A stretch of 64,000 nucleotides of DNA from Achromobacter seleniivolatilans (GCF_030864005.1 NZ_CP132976.1:3906001-3970000), one strand, 5' to 3'; shown: positions 26,887 through 36,880, counted from the first letter of the stretch. Numbers and translations: made by a program. Notes: generated by a model not told the origin, from the letters alone.

Positions 26887-28116
26887 ATGCTGAACAAACT
26901 CTGGCTGGGCTTTTTCCTTACCGCTGCCGTGGCCGCGCTGACCCGCTGGCTGGCCCTGGGTGAGCCCGACGTTTTCCGCCTGATGGTCGCCAGCCTGTTC
27001 GACATGGCGCGGGTGTCCGTGGAAGTGATGGTGCTGCTGTTTGGTACCCTGACCCTGTGGCTGGGCTTTCTACGCATTGCGGAACGCGCAGGGCTTGTCG
27101 AAAAATTGGCCTACGTGCTGGGGCCGCTGTTTGCACGGCTGATGCCTGAGGTGCCGCGCAATCACCCTGCCATCGGCCTGATCACCCTGAATTTTGCGGC
27201 CAATGGCTTGGGGCTGGATAACGCCGCCACGCCTATCGGCTTGCGCGCCATGCGCGAGTTGCAATCGCTGAACCCCACTCCCGATACCGCCAGCAACGCG
27301 CAGATTCTGTTTCTGGTGCTGAATGCGTCGTCGCTGACGCTGCTGCCCGTCACGCTGTTCATGTTTCGCGCGCAACAGGGCGCGGCCGATCCCACCCTGG
27401 TGTTCCTGCCTATCCTGCTGGCCACCAGCGCGTCGACGCTGGCAGGCTTTCTTGCGGTCGCTGCTTGCCAGCGGCTGCGGCTGGCAGACCCGGTCATCAT
27501 GCTGTGGCTGGGCGGCGTGGCGCTGATCATGGGCGGGTTCATGGCGCTGCTGGCCAGCATGTCGGCAGCGGCCATCGCGACCCTGTCGTCGCTCATGGGC
27601 AACCTGACTTTGTTCGGCATACTGCTGGCGTTTTTGATCGCAGGCGCCTGGAAAAAAGTGCCGGTGTACGAAGCCTTCATCGAAGGCGCCAAGGAAGGCT
27701 TCGACATCGCCAAGAGCCTGCTGCCGTATCTGGTGGCCATGCTGTGCGCCGTGGGCGTCTTGCGAGCATCAGGCGCGCTGGATTTCTTGCTGGACGGCAT
27801 CCGCTGGGCCGCGAATCACGCAGGCTGGGACACGCGCTTTGTGGATGCTTTGCCTACCGCTCTGGTCAAACCATTCTCGGGCAGCGCGGCGCGCGCACTG
27901 ATGCTGGAAACCATGACGCACTTTGGCGTGGACAGCTTCCCCGCGCTGCTGGCGGCGGTTGTGCAAGGCAGCACCGAAACCACCTTCTATGTGCTGGCGG
28001 TGTACTTCGGATCGGTGGGAATACTGCGGGCGCGCCACGCGGTGGGCTGCGCGCTGATCGCCGATCTGGCCGGCGTGCTGGCCGCGATCGCCGTGTGCTA
28101 CTGGTTCTTTGGCTGA
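26887..28116 (+). CDS. SpmA/SpmB-like nucleoside-recognition (Gate) domain membrane protein
   Basis: This 409-residue polytopic membrane protein is made of two related Gate domains: the first (about 40-180) has the SpmA motif NFAANGLGLDNAATPIGLRAM, and the second (about 250-400) resembles SpmB (VKPFSGSAARALM, then QGSTETTFYVLAVYFGSVG). In spore formers the two halves are separate genes needed for spore maturation. In non-sporulating Proteobacteria the fused form is widespread and its substrate unknown. Roughly ten hydrophobic segments can be counted. It stands alone, divergent from fadE and convergent with pyk. Confidence 0.85.
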   Translation: MLNKLWLGFFLTAAVAALTRWLALGEPDVFRLMVASLFDMARVSVEVMVLLFGTLTLWLGFLRIAERAGLVEKLAYVLGPLFARLMPEVPRNHPAIGLITLNFAANGLGLDNAATPIGLRAMRELQSLNPTPDTASNAQILFLVLNASSLTLLPVTLFMFRAQQGAADPTLVFLPILLATSASTLAGFLAVAACQRLRLADPVIMLWLGGVALIMGGFMALLASMSAAAIATLSSLMGNLTLFGILLAFLIAGAWKKVPVYEAFIEGAKEGFDIAKSLLPYLVAMLCAVGVLRASGALDFLLDGIRWAANHAGWDTRFVDALPTALVKPFSGSAARALMLETMTHFGVDSFPALLAAVVQGSTETTFYVLAVYFGSVGILRARHAVGCALIADLAGVLAAIAVCYWFFG

Positions 28117-28128
28117 ACACTTATGGCA

Positions 28129-28156
28129 GTCATGCGGGGCAAGCGCCCCGCATGAC
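28129..28156. terminator. Perfect hairpin between convergent genes
   Basis: Twelve-bp arms (GTCATGCGGGGC / GCCCCGCATGAC) around an AAGC loop lie between the Gate-domain gene and pyk, just after both stops. No long U-tract is present. It is placed as a shared bidirectional terminator. Confidence 0.55.
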
Positions 28157-28164
28157 CCGCCGGA

Positions 28165-29607
28165 TCAATCCACCAACAATACTTTCATGCCGTTGGTGCC
28201 GCCGCTGTCGCGATAGAAGTCGCCCTTGGTCAGAATCACCCAATCGCCAGCCTGCACCAGATTGCGCTTGCGCAGTTCATCAATAGCGGCATTGCTCAGG
28301 TCCGCAGGCTCATAGTCCGACGGCGCAAACGGAATCGTGTAGACGCCGCGGAACATCGCCACTCGATTCTGCGTCAGGCTGTGGGGGCTGTAGCAGTAGA
28401 TCGGCACACCGGAACGGATACGCGACATGATCAACGGCGTATGGCCGCTTTCGGTCAGCGCGATGATGGCCTTTACCCCCGGGAAGTGATTGGCGGCGTA
28501 CATGGCCGCCAAGGCGATCGTCTCGTCGCACCGCGTAAAGGTTTCGCCCATGCGGTGATGCGACACCGTCGACGTCGGGTGCTTTTCAGCGCCCAGGCAA
28601 ACGCGTGCCATCGCTTGCACGGTTTCGACCGGATACTGGCCCGACGCGCTTTCCGCGGACAGCATGACGGCGTCGGTGTAGTCCAGCACGGCATTCGCCA
28701 CGTCCGATACTTCGGCGCGCGTCGGCATCGGGCTGGAGATCATGGACTCCATCATCTGCGTTGCGGTGATCACCACTTTATTCAGCGTGCGGGCGTGCTG
28801 GATGATGCGCTTCTGGATACCCACCAGCTCCGCATCGCCCACTTCCACGCCCAGGTCGCCGCGCGCCACCATGACGCCGTCACTAGCGCGGATCAGCGAA
28901 TCCAGCGCCTCGTCATCGGCCACCGCTTCCGCACGTTCGATCTTGGCGATGATCCATGCCTGGCTGCCGGCTGCGGCCAGCAACGTGCGGGCCTCGTCGA
29001 TATCGCTGCCATAACGCGGGAACGACACCGCAACAAAATCCAATTCCATTTCCGCGGCCAGCTTGATGTCGACACGATCCTTGTCAGTCAAGCTGGGTGC
29101 GGACAAACCGCCGCCACGGCGATTGATGCCCTTGTTGTTCGACAGCGGCCCGCCGACCGTCACCGTGGTGTGGACTTCATCGCCTTCAACGCGATCCACG
29201 ACCAGCACCACGCGGCCATCATCGAGCAGCAGCTCGTCGCCCACGCGGCAATCCGTCACAAGCTCGGGGTAATCGATACCAACAATGCTGGCGGTGCCAG
29301 CATCTTTCGGATGCACGCGCGACAGCGTGAACGGCTGGCCGACCTGCAACTGCACCAGCTTGTCGGTGAAACGGGCGATACGAATCTTGGGGCCTTGCAA
29401 GTCGCCCATGATGGCGACGAAGCGGCCTTGGCGCGCTGCAATTTCGCGCACCAGACGGGCGCGCTCGCGGTGATCGTCCGCGCTGCCATGCGAGAAGTTC
29501 AGCCGGGCAACATCCAGCCCGGCGCGGATCAGGGCTTCGATGCGTTCAGGCGTCGAAGTCGAAGGGCCCAGGGTGGCGACAATTTTGGTGCGGCGCAATA
29601 CAGGCAT
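28165..29607 (-). CDS. pyk: Pyruvate kinase
   Basis: This 480-residue glycolytic enzyme makes ATP and pyruvate from phosphoenolpyruvate. RRTKIVATLGPS at the start, ARLNFSHGS, MVARGDLGVEV (metal and substrate site) and ATQMMESMISSPMPTRAEVSDVANAVLD are all present, with the allosteric C-terminal domain after about 350. The ATG at 29607 (MPVLRRTKI) gives the family start; an in-frame ATG at 29631 would add eight atypical residues. The single-gene unit is divergent from glycerate kinase. Confidence 0.95.
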   Translation of the reverse strand: MPVLRRTKIVATLGPSTSTPERIEALIRAGLDVARLNFSHGSADDHRERARLVREIAARQGRFVAIMGDLQGPKIRIARFTDKLVQLQVGQPFTLSRVHPKDAGTASIVGIDYPELVTDCRVGDELLLDDGRVVLVVDRVEGDEVHTTVTVGGPLSNNKGINRRGGGLSAPSLTDKDRVDIKLAAEMELDFVAVSFPRYGSDIDEARTLLAAAGSQAWIIAKIERAEAVADDEALDSLIRASDGVMVARGDLGVEVGDAELVGIQKRIIQHARTLNKVVITATQMMESMISSPMPTRAEVSDVANAVLDYTDAVMLSAESASGQYPVETVQAMARVCLGAEKHPTSTVSHHRMGETFTRCDETIALAAMYAANHFPGVKAIIALTESGHTPLIMSRIRSGVPIYCYSPHSLTQNRVAMFRGVYTIPFAPSDYEPADLSNAAIDELRKRNLVQAGDWVILTKGDFYRDSGGTNGMKVLLVD

Positions 29608-29712
29608 GACGGTCCACTCTCGCAAAAACAACGAAAGCGTTATGGTACGCCGCCTGCGTCCACGCGGGTATTATGAGCAACACAACGACCCGCAACGAGC
29701 CCATCAGAACCC

Positions 29713-30855
29713 GTGAAAATCGTCATCGCTCCCGACTCTTTCAAAGAAAGCGTGTCCGCGCCCGATGCGGCGGCGGCTATTGCGCGCGGCGTCAAGGCTG
29801 CCTGCCCCGGCGCCCACACCGTGTGCGTTCCCATGGCCGATGGCGGCGAAGGCACGGTTGAAGCTGTGTTGGCCGCAACCGGCGGCAAGGAACGGCAGTT
29901 GACCGTGAACGACGCGCTAGGCCACAAGGTGGATGCCATCTGGGGCTTATTGGAAGACGGCACGGCCGTCATCGAAATGGCTGCGGCGGCGGGTCTGGAA
30001 CTGATCTCGCCATCCAAGCGCGATCCGATGCGCGCCAGCAGCCACGGTGTCGGGGAATTGATATTGGCCGCAGTCAACTCAGGGGCCACGCGCATTATTT
30101 TGGGCTTGGGCGGATCGGCCACCAACGACGGCGGCGCCGGCATGCTGACGGCACTTGGCGTGCGGCTGCTTGATGCAGACGGCCGCAGCTTGCCGCCCGG
30201 CGGTGGCGCGTTGGATGCGCTTGCCAGTATCGACACGCGCGGACTCGATCCGCGCCTGGCCAACATCCGCATCGACATTGCTTCAGATGTGGACAACCCT
30301 TTGTGTGGTCCTGAAGGCGCATCGCACGTGTTTGGCCCGCAAAAAGGGGCATCACCGGAACAAGTGTTGGCGCTGGATCAGATGCTGGGGCATTTTGCGG
30401 ATATCTGCGCGCAGCATCTGGGCGCCGACCACCGCAATGAACCCGGTGCGGGTGCTGCGGGAGGCCTGGGCTTTGCCGCCAAGGCATTTCTGCAAGCGCA
30501 TTTCCGGCCGGGTGTAGACATCGTGGCGGAATTGGGCGGCCTCGCAGCGGCTATCGAAGGCGCCACCTTGGTATTCACTGGCGAAGGCCGCATAGACGCG
30601 CAGACATTGCGGGGCAAGACGCCAGCAGGCGTGGCCCGCATCGCGCAACGCGCGGGCGTTCCTGTCGTTGCACTGGCGGGTTCACTGGGCCCCGGCTACG
30701 AAGCCCTGCACGCGTGCGGCATCAGCGCCGCGTTCAGTCTGGCGCCTGGACCGATTACGCTGCAACAGGCGCTGACGGACGCAGAACGGCTCTTGTCCGA
30801 TCGCGCGCGCGATGTGATGCAACTCTGGATGAGCGCACAAAAACGCATGTTGTAA
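29713..30855 (+). CDS. Glycerate kinase (GlxK/GarK type)
   Basis: This 380-residue glycerate kinase of the GarK/GlxK family begins KIVIAPDSFKESVSAPDAA, continues MADGGEGTVEA, and has the LGLGGSATNDGGAGML phosphate-binding region and the later GAAGGLGFA and FTGEGRID segments. It phosphorylates D-glycerate (to 2-phosphoglycerate in this family), feeding glyoxylate or tartronate metabolism into glycolysis next to pyk. The start is a GTG at 29713. Its promoter region is shared with the divergent pyk gene. Confidence 0.92.
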   Translation: MKIVIAPDSFKESVSAPDAAAAIARGVKAACPGAHTVCVPMADGGEGTVEAVLAATGGKERQLTVNDALGHKVDAIWGLLEDGTAVIEMAAAAGLELISPSKRDPMRASSHGVGELILAAVNSGATRIILGLGGSATNDGGAGMLTALGVRLLDADGRSLPPGGGALDALASIDTRGLDPRLANIRIDIASDVDNPLCGPEGASHVFGPQKGASPEQVLALDQMLGHFADICAQHLGADHRNEPGAGAAGGLGFAAKAFLQAHFRPGVDIVAELGGLAAAIEGATLVFTGEGRIDAQTLRGKTPAGVARIAQRAGVPVVALAGSLGPGYEALHACGISAAFSLAPGPITLQQALTDAERLLSDRARDVMQLWMSAQKRML

Positions 30856-30858
30856 GGG

Positions 30859-30880
30859 GGGCTCTGCTGGCAGAGAGCCC
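30859..30880. terminator. Hairpin between convergent genes
   Basis: Seven-bp arms GGGCTCT / AGAGCCC with an 8-base loop follow the glycerate kinase stop and precede the rsmA stop on the other strand. No strong U-run follows; it is a candidate shared terminator. Confidence 0.4.
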
Positions 30881-30889
30881 GTGCGCTCG

Positions 30890-31684
30890 TCAGGCGGTGG
30901 TCTGCAAGACACCCGCTTCGACCAGCGCATCCGACAAGTGGATATAGCGGTCTACCGAGATATCTTCCGCACGCGCGGTCGGTGCGATGTCCAGAGCTTC
31001 CCAGGGCACTTGTGCGGCCCAGTCGGCAAGCACACGGCGCAACATCTTGCGGCGTTGTGAAAATGCGCGTGCGACCACCGTTTCAAATGCTCGGTCGCTC
31101 TTCGGACGCAGGCGGTCAGCCGGCAACGGCACCATGCGCACAATCGCGGACACGACCTTGGGCGGCGGATCAAAAGCTTCCGGCGGCACGTCGAACAGCT
31201 TCTGCATGCGATAACGCGATTGCAGCATCACCGACAAGCGGCTGAAGTCACCGGAACCCGGCTTCGCCACCATGCGGTCGATCACTTCGCGTTGCAGCAT
31301 GAAATGCTGGTCGCGTACATGATCCGCCCACGCAGTCAGGTGGAACAGCAACGGGCTGGAGATGTTGTAGGGCAGGTTGCCCACCACACGCAACGCACTG
31401 CCAAACTGAGAAAAATCGACCGTCAACGCGTCGGCTTCGATCACAGTCAGGCGGCTGGCGTCGAACTGCTTGCGCAGACGTGCTGCCAGATCGCGATCGA
31501 TTTCAACGGCGGTCAGGTGATCCAGACGCTCGAGCAGCGGCCGGGTAAGCGCAGACAAACCCGGGCCAATCTCGACCACGGCATCGTCACGGGCGGGGGC
31601 AATCGCCCGGACGATGGACTCGACGACGCCGTCGTCGGTCAGGAAGTTCTGGCCAAAGCGCTTGCGCGCCTGGTGTTGAGACAT
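30890..31684 (-). CDS. rsmA: 16S rRNA (adenine(1518)-N(6)/adenine(1519)-N(6))-dimethyltransferase
   Basis: This 264-residue SAM-dependent enzyme dimethylates two adjacent adenines in the 3' hairpin of 16S r[13 protein letters not shown] at the start, [15 protein letters not shown] as SAM motif I, and the catalytic [14 protein letters not shown] (N-L-P-Y) are present, with a C-terminal helical domain. It is the third gene of the lptD-surA-rsmA transcript, 18 nt after surA, the order found in many Proteobacteria (where pdxA often intervenes; here it does not). Confidence 0.96.
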   Translation of the reverse strand: MSQHQARKRFGQNFLTDDGVVESIVRAIAPARDDAVVEIGPGLSALTRPLLERLDHLTAVEIDRDLAARLRKQFDASRLTVIEADALTVDFSQFGSALRVVGNLPYNISSPLLFHLTAWADHVRDQHFMLQREVIDRMVAKPGSGDFSRLSVMLQSRYRMQKLFDVPPEAFDPPPKVVSAIVRMVPLPADRLRPKSDRAFETVVARAFSQRRKMLRRVLADWAAQVPWEALDIAPTARAEDISVDRYIHLSDALVEAGVLQTTA

Positions 31685-31702
31685 GAAAAGCCTGTAATGC
31701 GT

Positions 31703-33289
31703 TTAGCGGTTGTTCTGCTGGATTTTCTGCTGTTTTTCAAGACGGTTGTCGACGTACGCTTGAGCGCGCAACTGATCGAGCCAATCTTCAAAAGCAGGCT
31801 GGGCACGGCGTTCGAACAGAATCTGACGCGCCTTCATGCGGGCCAGATCGTCCGTGGCGTCATGCTGACGGCGCTCTTCAACTTCAATCAAGTGCCAACC
31901 AAAGGGCGACTGCACCGGCTGGCTGATTTCGCCCGGCTTCAACGCGTTCATGGCCGCTTCGAAAGGCGGCACGGTTTCACCTGGGTTCAACCATCCCAAT
32001 TCGCCGCCTTGCGGCGCGGTCGAGTCCTGCGAATATTGACGCGCCATATCTTCAAACTTGGCGCCGCCGCTGACCAGACGCTGGCGCACCTGCTCCAGGC
32101 GTTGACGCGCCGTTTCATCGCTCATGACCGTCGATGTCTTGATCAGGATGTGACGCGCACGCGTCTGCATCACTTCGACAGGTCCTTGCTGCGCTTGCGC
32201 CGGTTGCGGACGAGCGGCGGGCTGCGGCGCGGGGGCCGGGGCAGGAGCACGCGCGGTCCGGTTGGGGGCCGGCTGCGCCGTGCCTTTATCCATCACCTTG
32301 ATGATGTGGAAACCATTGCCGCTCTGAATCAGGTTGGTGACCTGACCCTTTTCCAAATTGCTGATGGACTTGACGAACAGATCGGGCCAGCCTTCCAACG
32401 GACGCACGCCCATCATGCCGCCTTGCAACGCTTCCGGGCCGTCCGAAGATGCCGCCGCCAGGCTGGCGAAATCAGCGCCGCTCTTCGCGCGGGCCAAAAT
32501 ACCTTCCGCCTTCTTGCGCAATGCGGCCAGCTGTTCCGGCGATGAGCCTTCCGGCACACGCACCAGGATCTGAGCCAACGCGTACAGCGTCGGACCCGAG
32601 GGGGCCTGAGCTTGCTCGGGGACTGGCTCAGGTTGCGCCTGCGGCTGCTGCCCGGCTTGCGGGGACGCAGCGAACGCCGGATTGCGGCGCTGGTCTTTCA
32701 GGAACGCATCGACTTCGGCATCGGAAATGACAATCGTGGAATCCACCGCGCGCTGACGCAAACGATCCGAACGGATCTCATCGCGCAACGACTTGCGGTA
32801 GGCATCCCATTGGGTGCCCGATTTTTCAATTTCCTGGCGCAATTGCGCCACGCTGATCTTGTTGCGGCCGGCAATGGTCTGAATCGCCTGATCAACCTGC
32901 GCATCATCAACCCGGATGCCCAGACGATCCGCTTCGTGACGCTGCACGCGTTCCATGATCAAGCGCTGCAATACCTGATGCTGCAACGTCTGATCATCAG
33001 GCACCTGAATGCCACGCGACTTCAGTTCCGCAGCAATCCGGTTGGACGCGTCGCGCAGCTCGCGCAGCGTGATCACGTCTTTATCCACAACGGCCGCAAT
33101 ACCATCGACAAACTGCTCGCCCTTTGCTGCGGGCGGCGCTTTCTGCTGCGCGGCGGGAGCGGCCTTGGCGCCGTTGTTCGCGCCACGGGTGCTCTGCTCT
33201 GCCGCATGCGCGGCGGGCAAGGCGGCGCAAAGAGCCAGCAACAGCGCACTGCCAGAGAGGCGGCGCAAAGAGTGCAACCTACGCATCAT
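31703..33289 (-). CDS. surA: Periplasmic chaperone / peptidyl-prolyl isomerase SurA
   Basis: This 528-residue periplasmic protein escorts outer-membrane proteins to the BAM complex. It has a signal peptide (residues 1-29, ending AHA), an alanine- and glutamine-rich linker, the SurA N-domain (about 60-200), a first parvulin domain (about 230-330), a Pro/Ala/Gln-rich spacer (about 340-370) and a second parvulin domain (about 375-480). It is longer than E. coli SurA (428) because of the linkers. The start overlaps the lptD stop (GAATGATG), where two consecutive ATGs could serve. Confidence 0.95.
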   Translation of the reverse strand: MMRRLHSLRRLSGSALLLALCAALPAAHAAEQSTRGANNGAKAAPAAQQKAPPAAKGEQFVDGIAAVVDKDVITLRELRDASNRIAAELKSRGIQVPDDQTLQHQVLQRLIMERVQRHEADRLGIRVDDAQVDQAIQTIAGRNKISVAQLRQEIEKSGTQWDAYRKSLRDEIRSDRLRQRAVDSTIVISDAEVDAFLKDQRRNPAFAASPQAGQQPQAQPEPVPEQAQAPSGPTLYALAQILVRVPEGSSPEQLAALRKKAEGILARAKSGADFASLAAASSDGPEALQGGMMGVRPLEGWPDLFVKSISNLEKGQVTNLIQSGNGFHIIKVMDKGTAQPAPNRTARAPAPAPAPQPAARPQPAQAQQGPVEVMQTRARHILIKTSTVMSDETARQRLEQVRQRLVSGGAKFEDMARQYSQDSTAPQGGELGWLNPGETVPPFEAAMNALKPGEISQPVQSPFGWHLIEVEERRQHDATDDLARMKARQILFERRAQPAFEDWLDQLRAQAYVDNRLEKQQKIQQNNR

Positions 33290-35712
33290 TCATACCTTTC
33301 AAATGTGGTCCCGGTCGGAACAGGCGGGGTGATGTTCGAGTAACCGGGGATACTTCTGTTCAGCAGATTCATCGGATCGGTTCCCAGGGAACCCAGGCCC
33401 GTCAGCTCAAGCTGGAAGAACACTGCGGAGTTCGTGTCCGCCGCCGATACGGCATAGCGCTGGTAGACCACACGGCCAACCCAGCAGCAATCACCCTTGT
33501 ACTCCAGGCCGGCAATGGCCTGCGTGACGCGGGGGGAATCTATCGTATTGGCAACCGTACTGGACGGCCCATTGCGCAAGGAATAGTCCACGCGGCCAAC
33601 GCCGTACCAACGTTTGGTAAACGGCCATTGCACCGCCAGGCTAACCTGGTTCTGGCCTTGCGGCTGATAGGCAACCCCTGCCGGGGGGTCACGCTGATAA
33701 CGATAAGACACAGCCACGGTCGTCAGGCGCTGAGGCGACCAGCGCGCGCTGACCAATCCGCGCGCCCAGTTGTTGTCATATGGGTTGTACTGAGCCGCCA
33801 CATCGGTGCTCAGCGTGTCCGTCAACGCTGCACTAGCGCCCACCAGAAAGTCGGAACGCACGTTTTCACGCGGCGTTTCGCCGGGCAGCGTGACTTGCTG
33901 GTCGGCAAAGTACAAGCGCTGGGCGACGGCCAGAGACATACGCTCGAAACCGGTATTGGCGTCCAGCCAACGCGTCGTCAACGCGGCCGTCAGCTGATTC
34001 GCATTCGAGATGCGATCCCAGCCCCCGGTGTAAATGTTCTCTTCAAATGCCTGAGAAAAGCTGAAATCCGACAAAGAGGTGTCGTAGATAGGCAGCTTGG
34101 ACTGATCACGGTACGGCACGCGCAGGTAGTACAGGCGCGGTTCCAGAGTCTGCGTGGACGCCTTGCCGAACAAGGACGTATCACGCTCAAAGACCATCCC
34201 GGCATCCAACGACATGATGGGGACCGTACGCGACTGCGAACCCGGCAGGCCATCTGCCGAGCCGCCGTTCAGACCTAATGCATCCACCCCATACCATTTC
34301 GTCTGGTATTGGGTGTAATTAACGCCCGCCTTGGGGATGATGAACCAGCCCGGCCGGACGATCGGATAAGACACCGTCGGATAACTCTGCAGACGATCGC
34401 CGTCCGGATAGCGCGTGGCGCCAAAGATAGGGCGGCGGAACCGCACTGCGGTCGACGTCCAGTCCGCATCGAAACCATTCCAGTCGTAGCGCGCGCCGCG
34501 CAGGTAGAGTTCGGGTTCCTTGTCATAGGGCGGCACCAACGGCGCATCCGGATCCTGCAAGGTCTGGTACTTGTAGACCTGTGCGTACGTGCTCCAGTAA
34601 GTGGAGCCCCAACCCACGCGGCCGCGCTGCGGCAGATAGGTGGTTGACGCCTGATTCAGGCCCAGCTGGGAAATATCGCGGAAGTAGTTGTCGTCCGAGA
34701 CCTTGGCCAGATCCCAGTCCGCGTAGAAACCATTGGAAAATGTCTGCTGGTGACGCCACCAGTACATCCAGCGGTCTTCTCCGGTGACGTTGTCATGCGG
34801 CAGGAAAGTGGCATCCATGATGCCGCCGTAGCCCTGGCCGATATAGCGGAACTCCCCGCCCAACTGCGTGCCACGCTTGGAAAAGTAGCGCGGCTGAACC
34901 GTCAAATCGTAGTTAGGCGCCAGATTCAGGTAGTACGGCAACGAAAAGTCGAATCCGCCCTGGCTGGTCGTGCCGTACGTCGGCATCAGAAAGCCCGACT
35001 TGCGCTCTTTCTTGACCGGAAACGTCATATAGGGCGATGCCAGGATCGGCACATCCTTGAAGTACAGCACGCCATTGCGCGCCACGCCTTCGTTCTCGTC
35101 GAAGTCGATATCGACGGTATTGGCCTTGATGTACCAGGACGGTTTCTCGCACGCGCAACCGCTGTACGTCACCGTATGCAGCCGCATTTGCGACTTGCTG
35201 AATATGTCGGCATGGTCGGCCACGGCAAACCCGCCTGTGGCGCCCATCCAGAAATTTGGCTTTTCGATCTCGCCCGAATACTTGTCGACGTTGAACTTGG
35301 CAGTCGGACCGGTCACCAAGGTGCCGTCGCGCATCATGCGGGCACTGCCCTCTACGTCGACGGCGCCGGTGTCCTTGCGGTAGTTGATGCGATCGCCCTT
35401 GATCACGCCATCGATGCGGCGCACTTGCGCGCTGCCTGTCAGGGTCAGGTCGGATTCCGGGTCGCCCTCAATGCTGTCCGCTTCCATATAGGCAGGGATG
35501 CTGCCATCGGGCAACCGGTGCAGCCGCAAACCAGGCGACGTACGCAGCACAGGCGCCGCGGTAACCGACGACGAAGACGCAGCGGGAGTCGAACCCTGGC
35601 TGCCTTGAGCCTGAACGGCTCCGGCGGCGACGCTGACAGCAGAGAGGATCAACCACCGAACCTTGCGCACGAGTGAAAACTGCCCTTTATGACGATGGGG
35701 GAAACCAGACAT
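33286..35712 (-). CDS. lptD: LPS-assembly protein LptD
   Basis: This 808-residue outer-membrane protein inserts lipopolysaccharide into the outer leaflet together with LptE. A signal peptide ends A-V-Q-A-Q near residue 36. An OstA-like jellyroll follows (about 75-230: ADSIEGDPESDLTLTGSAQV, GDRINYRKDTGAVDVEGSA), with the cysteine pair in SGCACEKPSW, then a large beta-barrel to the C-terminus. A C-terminal pair DCCWVG supplies disulfide partners. A GTG about 14 codons in (VRKVRWL) could be the true start, as it would directly precede the hydrophobic leader. Confidence 0.95.
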   Translation of the reverse strand: MSGFPHRHKGQFSLVRKVRWLILSAVSVAAGAVQAQGSQGSTPAASSSSVTAAPVLRTSPGLRLHRLPDGSIPAYMEADSIEGDPESDLTLTGSAQVRRIDGVIKGDRINYRKDTGAVDVEGSARMMRDGTLVTGPTAKFNVDKYSGEIEKPNFWMGATGGFAVADHADIFSKSQMRLHTVTYSGCACEKPSWYIKANTVDIDFDENEGVARNGVLYFKDVPILASPYMTFPVKKERKSGFLMPTYGTTSQGGFDFSLPYYLNLAPNYDLTVQPRYFSKRGTQLGGEFRYIGQGYGGIMDATFLPHDNVTGEDRWMYWWRHQQTFSNGFYADWDLAKVSDDNYFRDISQLGLNQASTTYLPQRGRVGWGSTYWSTYAQVYKYQTLQDPDAPLVPPYDKEPELYLRGARYDWNGFDADWTSTAVRFRRPIFGATRYPDGDRLQSYPTVSYPIVRPGWFIIPKAGVNYTQYQTKWYGVDALGLNGGSADGLPGSQSRTVPIMSLDAGMVFERDTSLFGKASTQTLEPRLYYLRVPYRDQSKLPIYDTSLSDFSFSQAFEENIYTGGWDRISNANQLTAALTTRWLDANTGFERMSLAVAQRLYFADQQVTLPGETPRENVRSDFLVGASAALTDTLSTDVAAQYNPYDNNWARGLVSARWSPQRLTTVAVSYRYQRDPPAGVAYQPQGQNQVSLAVQWPFTKRWYGVGRVDYSLRNGPSSTVANTIDSPRVTQAIAGLEYKGDCCWVGRVVYQRYAVSAADTNSAVFFQLELTGLGSLGTDPMNLLNRSIPGYSNITPPVPTGTTFERYE

Positions 35713-35753
35713 CGGCGCCCAAGAAGGGCCAATGCTAACTGAAACGAGCCGGT

Positions 35754-35759
35754 ATTATA
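35754..35759 (-). promoter_or_regulatory. Candidate -10 element of the lptD-surA-rsmA operon
   Basis: On the minus strand this reads TATAAT, about 42 bases before the lptD ATG. The hexamer 17 bases further upstream is a poor -35 (CTGGGC), so the promoter is either weak, extended or activator-dependent. Confidence 0.4.
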
Positions 35760-35839
35760 GAGAAGCCGCGCCAGACGCCCAGCCTTATGTGCGCCGAGCG
35801 TAAATTTCAGCAATATTGCCCTTCCGACACGGATCTTCC

Positions 35840-36880
35840 TTGAAAAACGATCACGACCCCCGCCTGGAGCAGATTCGCAACTGGCTGGAAAGCCTGCCAG
35901 CCTCGCTGAACCTGTCCGTCGACACCTTGCGCCCGGCTTCCGCCGACGCCAGTTTCCGCCGGTATTTCAGACTGGACGCCGGTGAGCGCACCCTGATTGT
36001 CATGGACGCGCCCCCCGCCCACGAAGACTGCCGTCCCTTCCTGCACGTGGGCCAGTTGCTGGCTGACGCCGGTCTCAACGTCCCGGAAGTGCTCGAGCAG
36101 GATCTGGGTCTGGGCCTGCTGCTGCTGTCCGACCTGGGCGAGCAGACCTACTACCAGCGCATTCAGACTGGCCTGGAAGACAGCCAGCTGCAAACCTTGT
36201 ACCGCGAAGCGCTGGCCGCGCTGGTCCGCTTGCAACAGGCATCCACCGCTGGCTTGGCGTCCTACGATACGGGCCGGCTGGCCGATGAGCTCAAGCTGTT
36301 CCCCGAGTGGTACGTGCAAAAGCACCATGGCGTGACACTCGATGACAAAACCGCCAACGCGCTGGAAAAGATCTTCGCGCTGCTGTCGGCCAGCAATGGG
36401 GGCCAGGCGCAGGTGCTGGTGCACCGCGACTTCCACTCGCCCAATCTGATGGTTTGCGACCAGCCGCGATTCGGTCCCAATCCGGGCATCATCGACTTTC
36501 AGGATGCGCTGGCCGGCCCCATTACCTATGACTTGGCGTCATTGGTTACCGACGCGCGCACCACTTGGGAAGAGCCCCAGCAACTGGACTGGGCCATCCG
36601 TTACTGGGACATGGCGCGCACTGCCGGCCTGCCCGTCGACGCCGATTTTGCCGACTTCCACCGAGCCTATGAGTGGATGGGCCTGCAACGCAACCTGCGC
36701 ATCCTGGGCGTCTTTGCCCGGCTGAACCATCGTGACGGCAAAGCGCACTACCTGGCCCACATGCCGCGGGTGAACGGTTACGTGCGCCAGGTGGCCCAGC
36801 GCTACAGCGTCTTCACGCCCCTGCTGCGCTTGCTGGACAAGCTGGACGACCGCCAGGTCAGCGTCGGATACACGTTCTGA
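35840..36880 (+). CDS. amgK: N-acetylmuramate/N-acetylglucosamine kinase AmgK
   Basis: This is an aminoglycoside-phosphotransferase-fold sugar kinase of about 346 residues. The catalytic loop is VLVHRDFHSPNLMV (H-x-D-x4-N) and the metal-binding motif is IIDFQDALAGPITYDL (D-F-Q). It phosphorylates MurNAc or GlcNAc at the anomeric position for peptidoglycan recycling, bypassing de novo MurA. No ATG is near: TTG at 35840 or TTG at 35816 are the options, both without a strong Shine-Dalgarno sequence. The partner gene murU overlaps its stop by one base. Its position divergent from lptD is conserved in Pseudomonas and Bordetella groups. Confidence 0.9.
   Translation: MKNDHDPRLEQIRNWLESLPASLNLSVDTLRPASADASFRRYFRLDAGERTLIVMDAPPAHEDCRPFLHVGQLLADAGLNVPEVLEQDLGLGLLLLSDLGEQTYYQRIQTGLEDSQLQTLYREALAALVRLQQASTAGLASYDTGRLADELKLFPEWYVQKHHGVTLDDKTANALEKIFALLSASNGGQAQVLVHRDFHSPNLMVCDQPRFGPNPGIIDFQDALAGPITYDLASLVTDARTTWEEPQQLDWAIRYWDMARTAGLPVDADFADFHRAYEWMGLQRNLRILGVFARLNHRDGKAHYLAHMPRVNGYVRQVAQRYSVFTPLLRLLDKLDDRQVSVGYTF

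Noticed and set aside
28381..29676. Long plus-strand frame antisense to pyruvate kinase
   Set aside because: Pyruvate kinase motifs are complete on the other strand; no start signal or homology is seen here.
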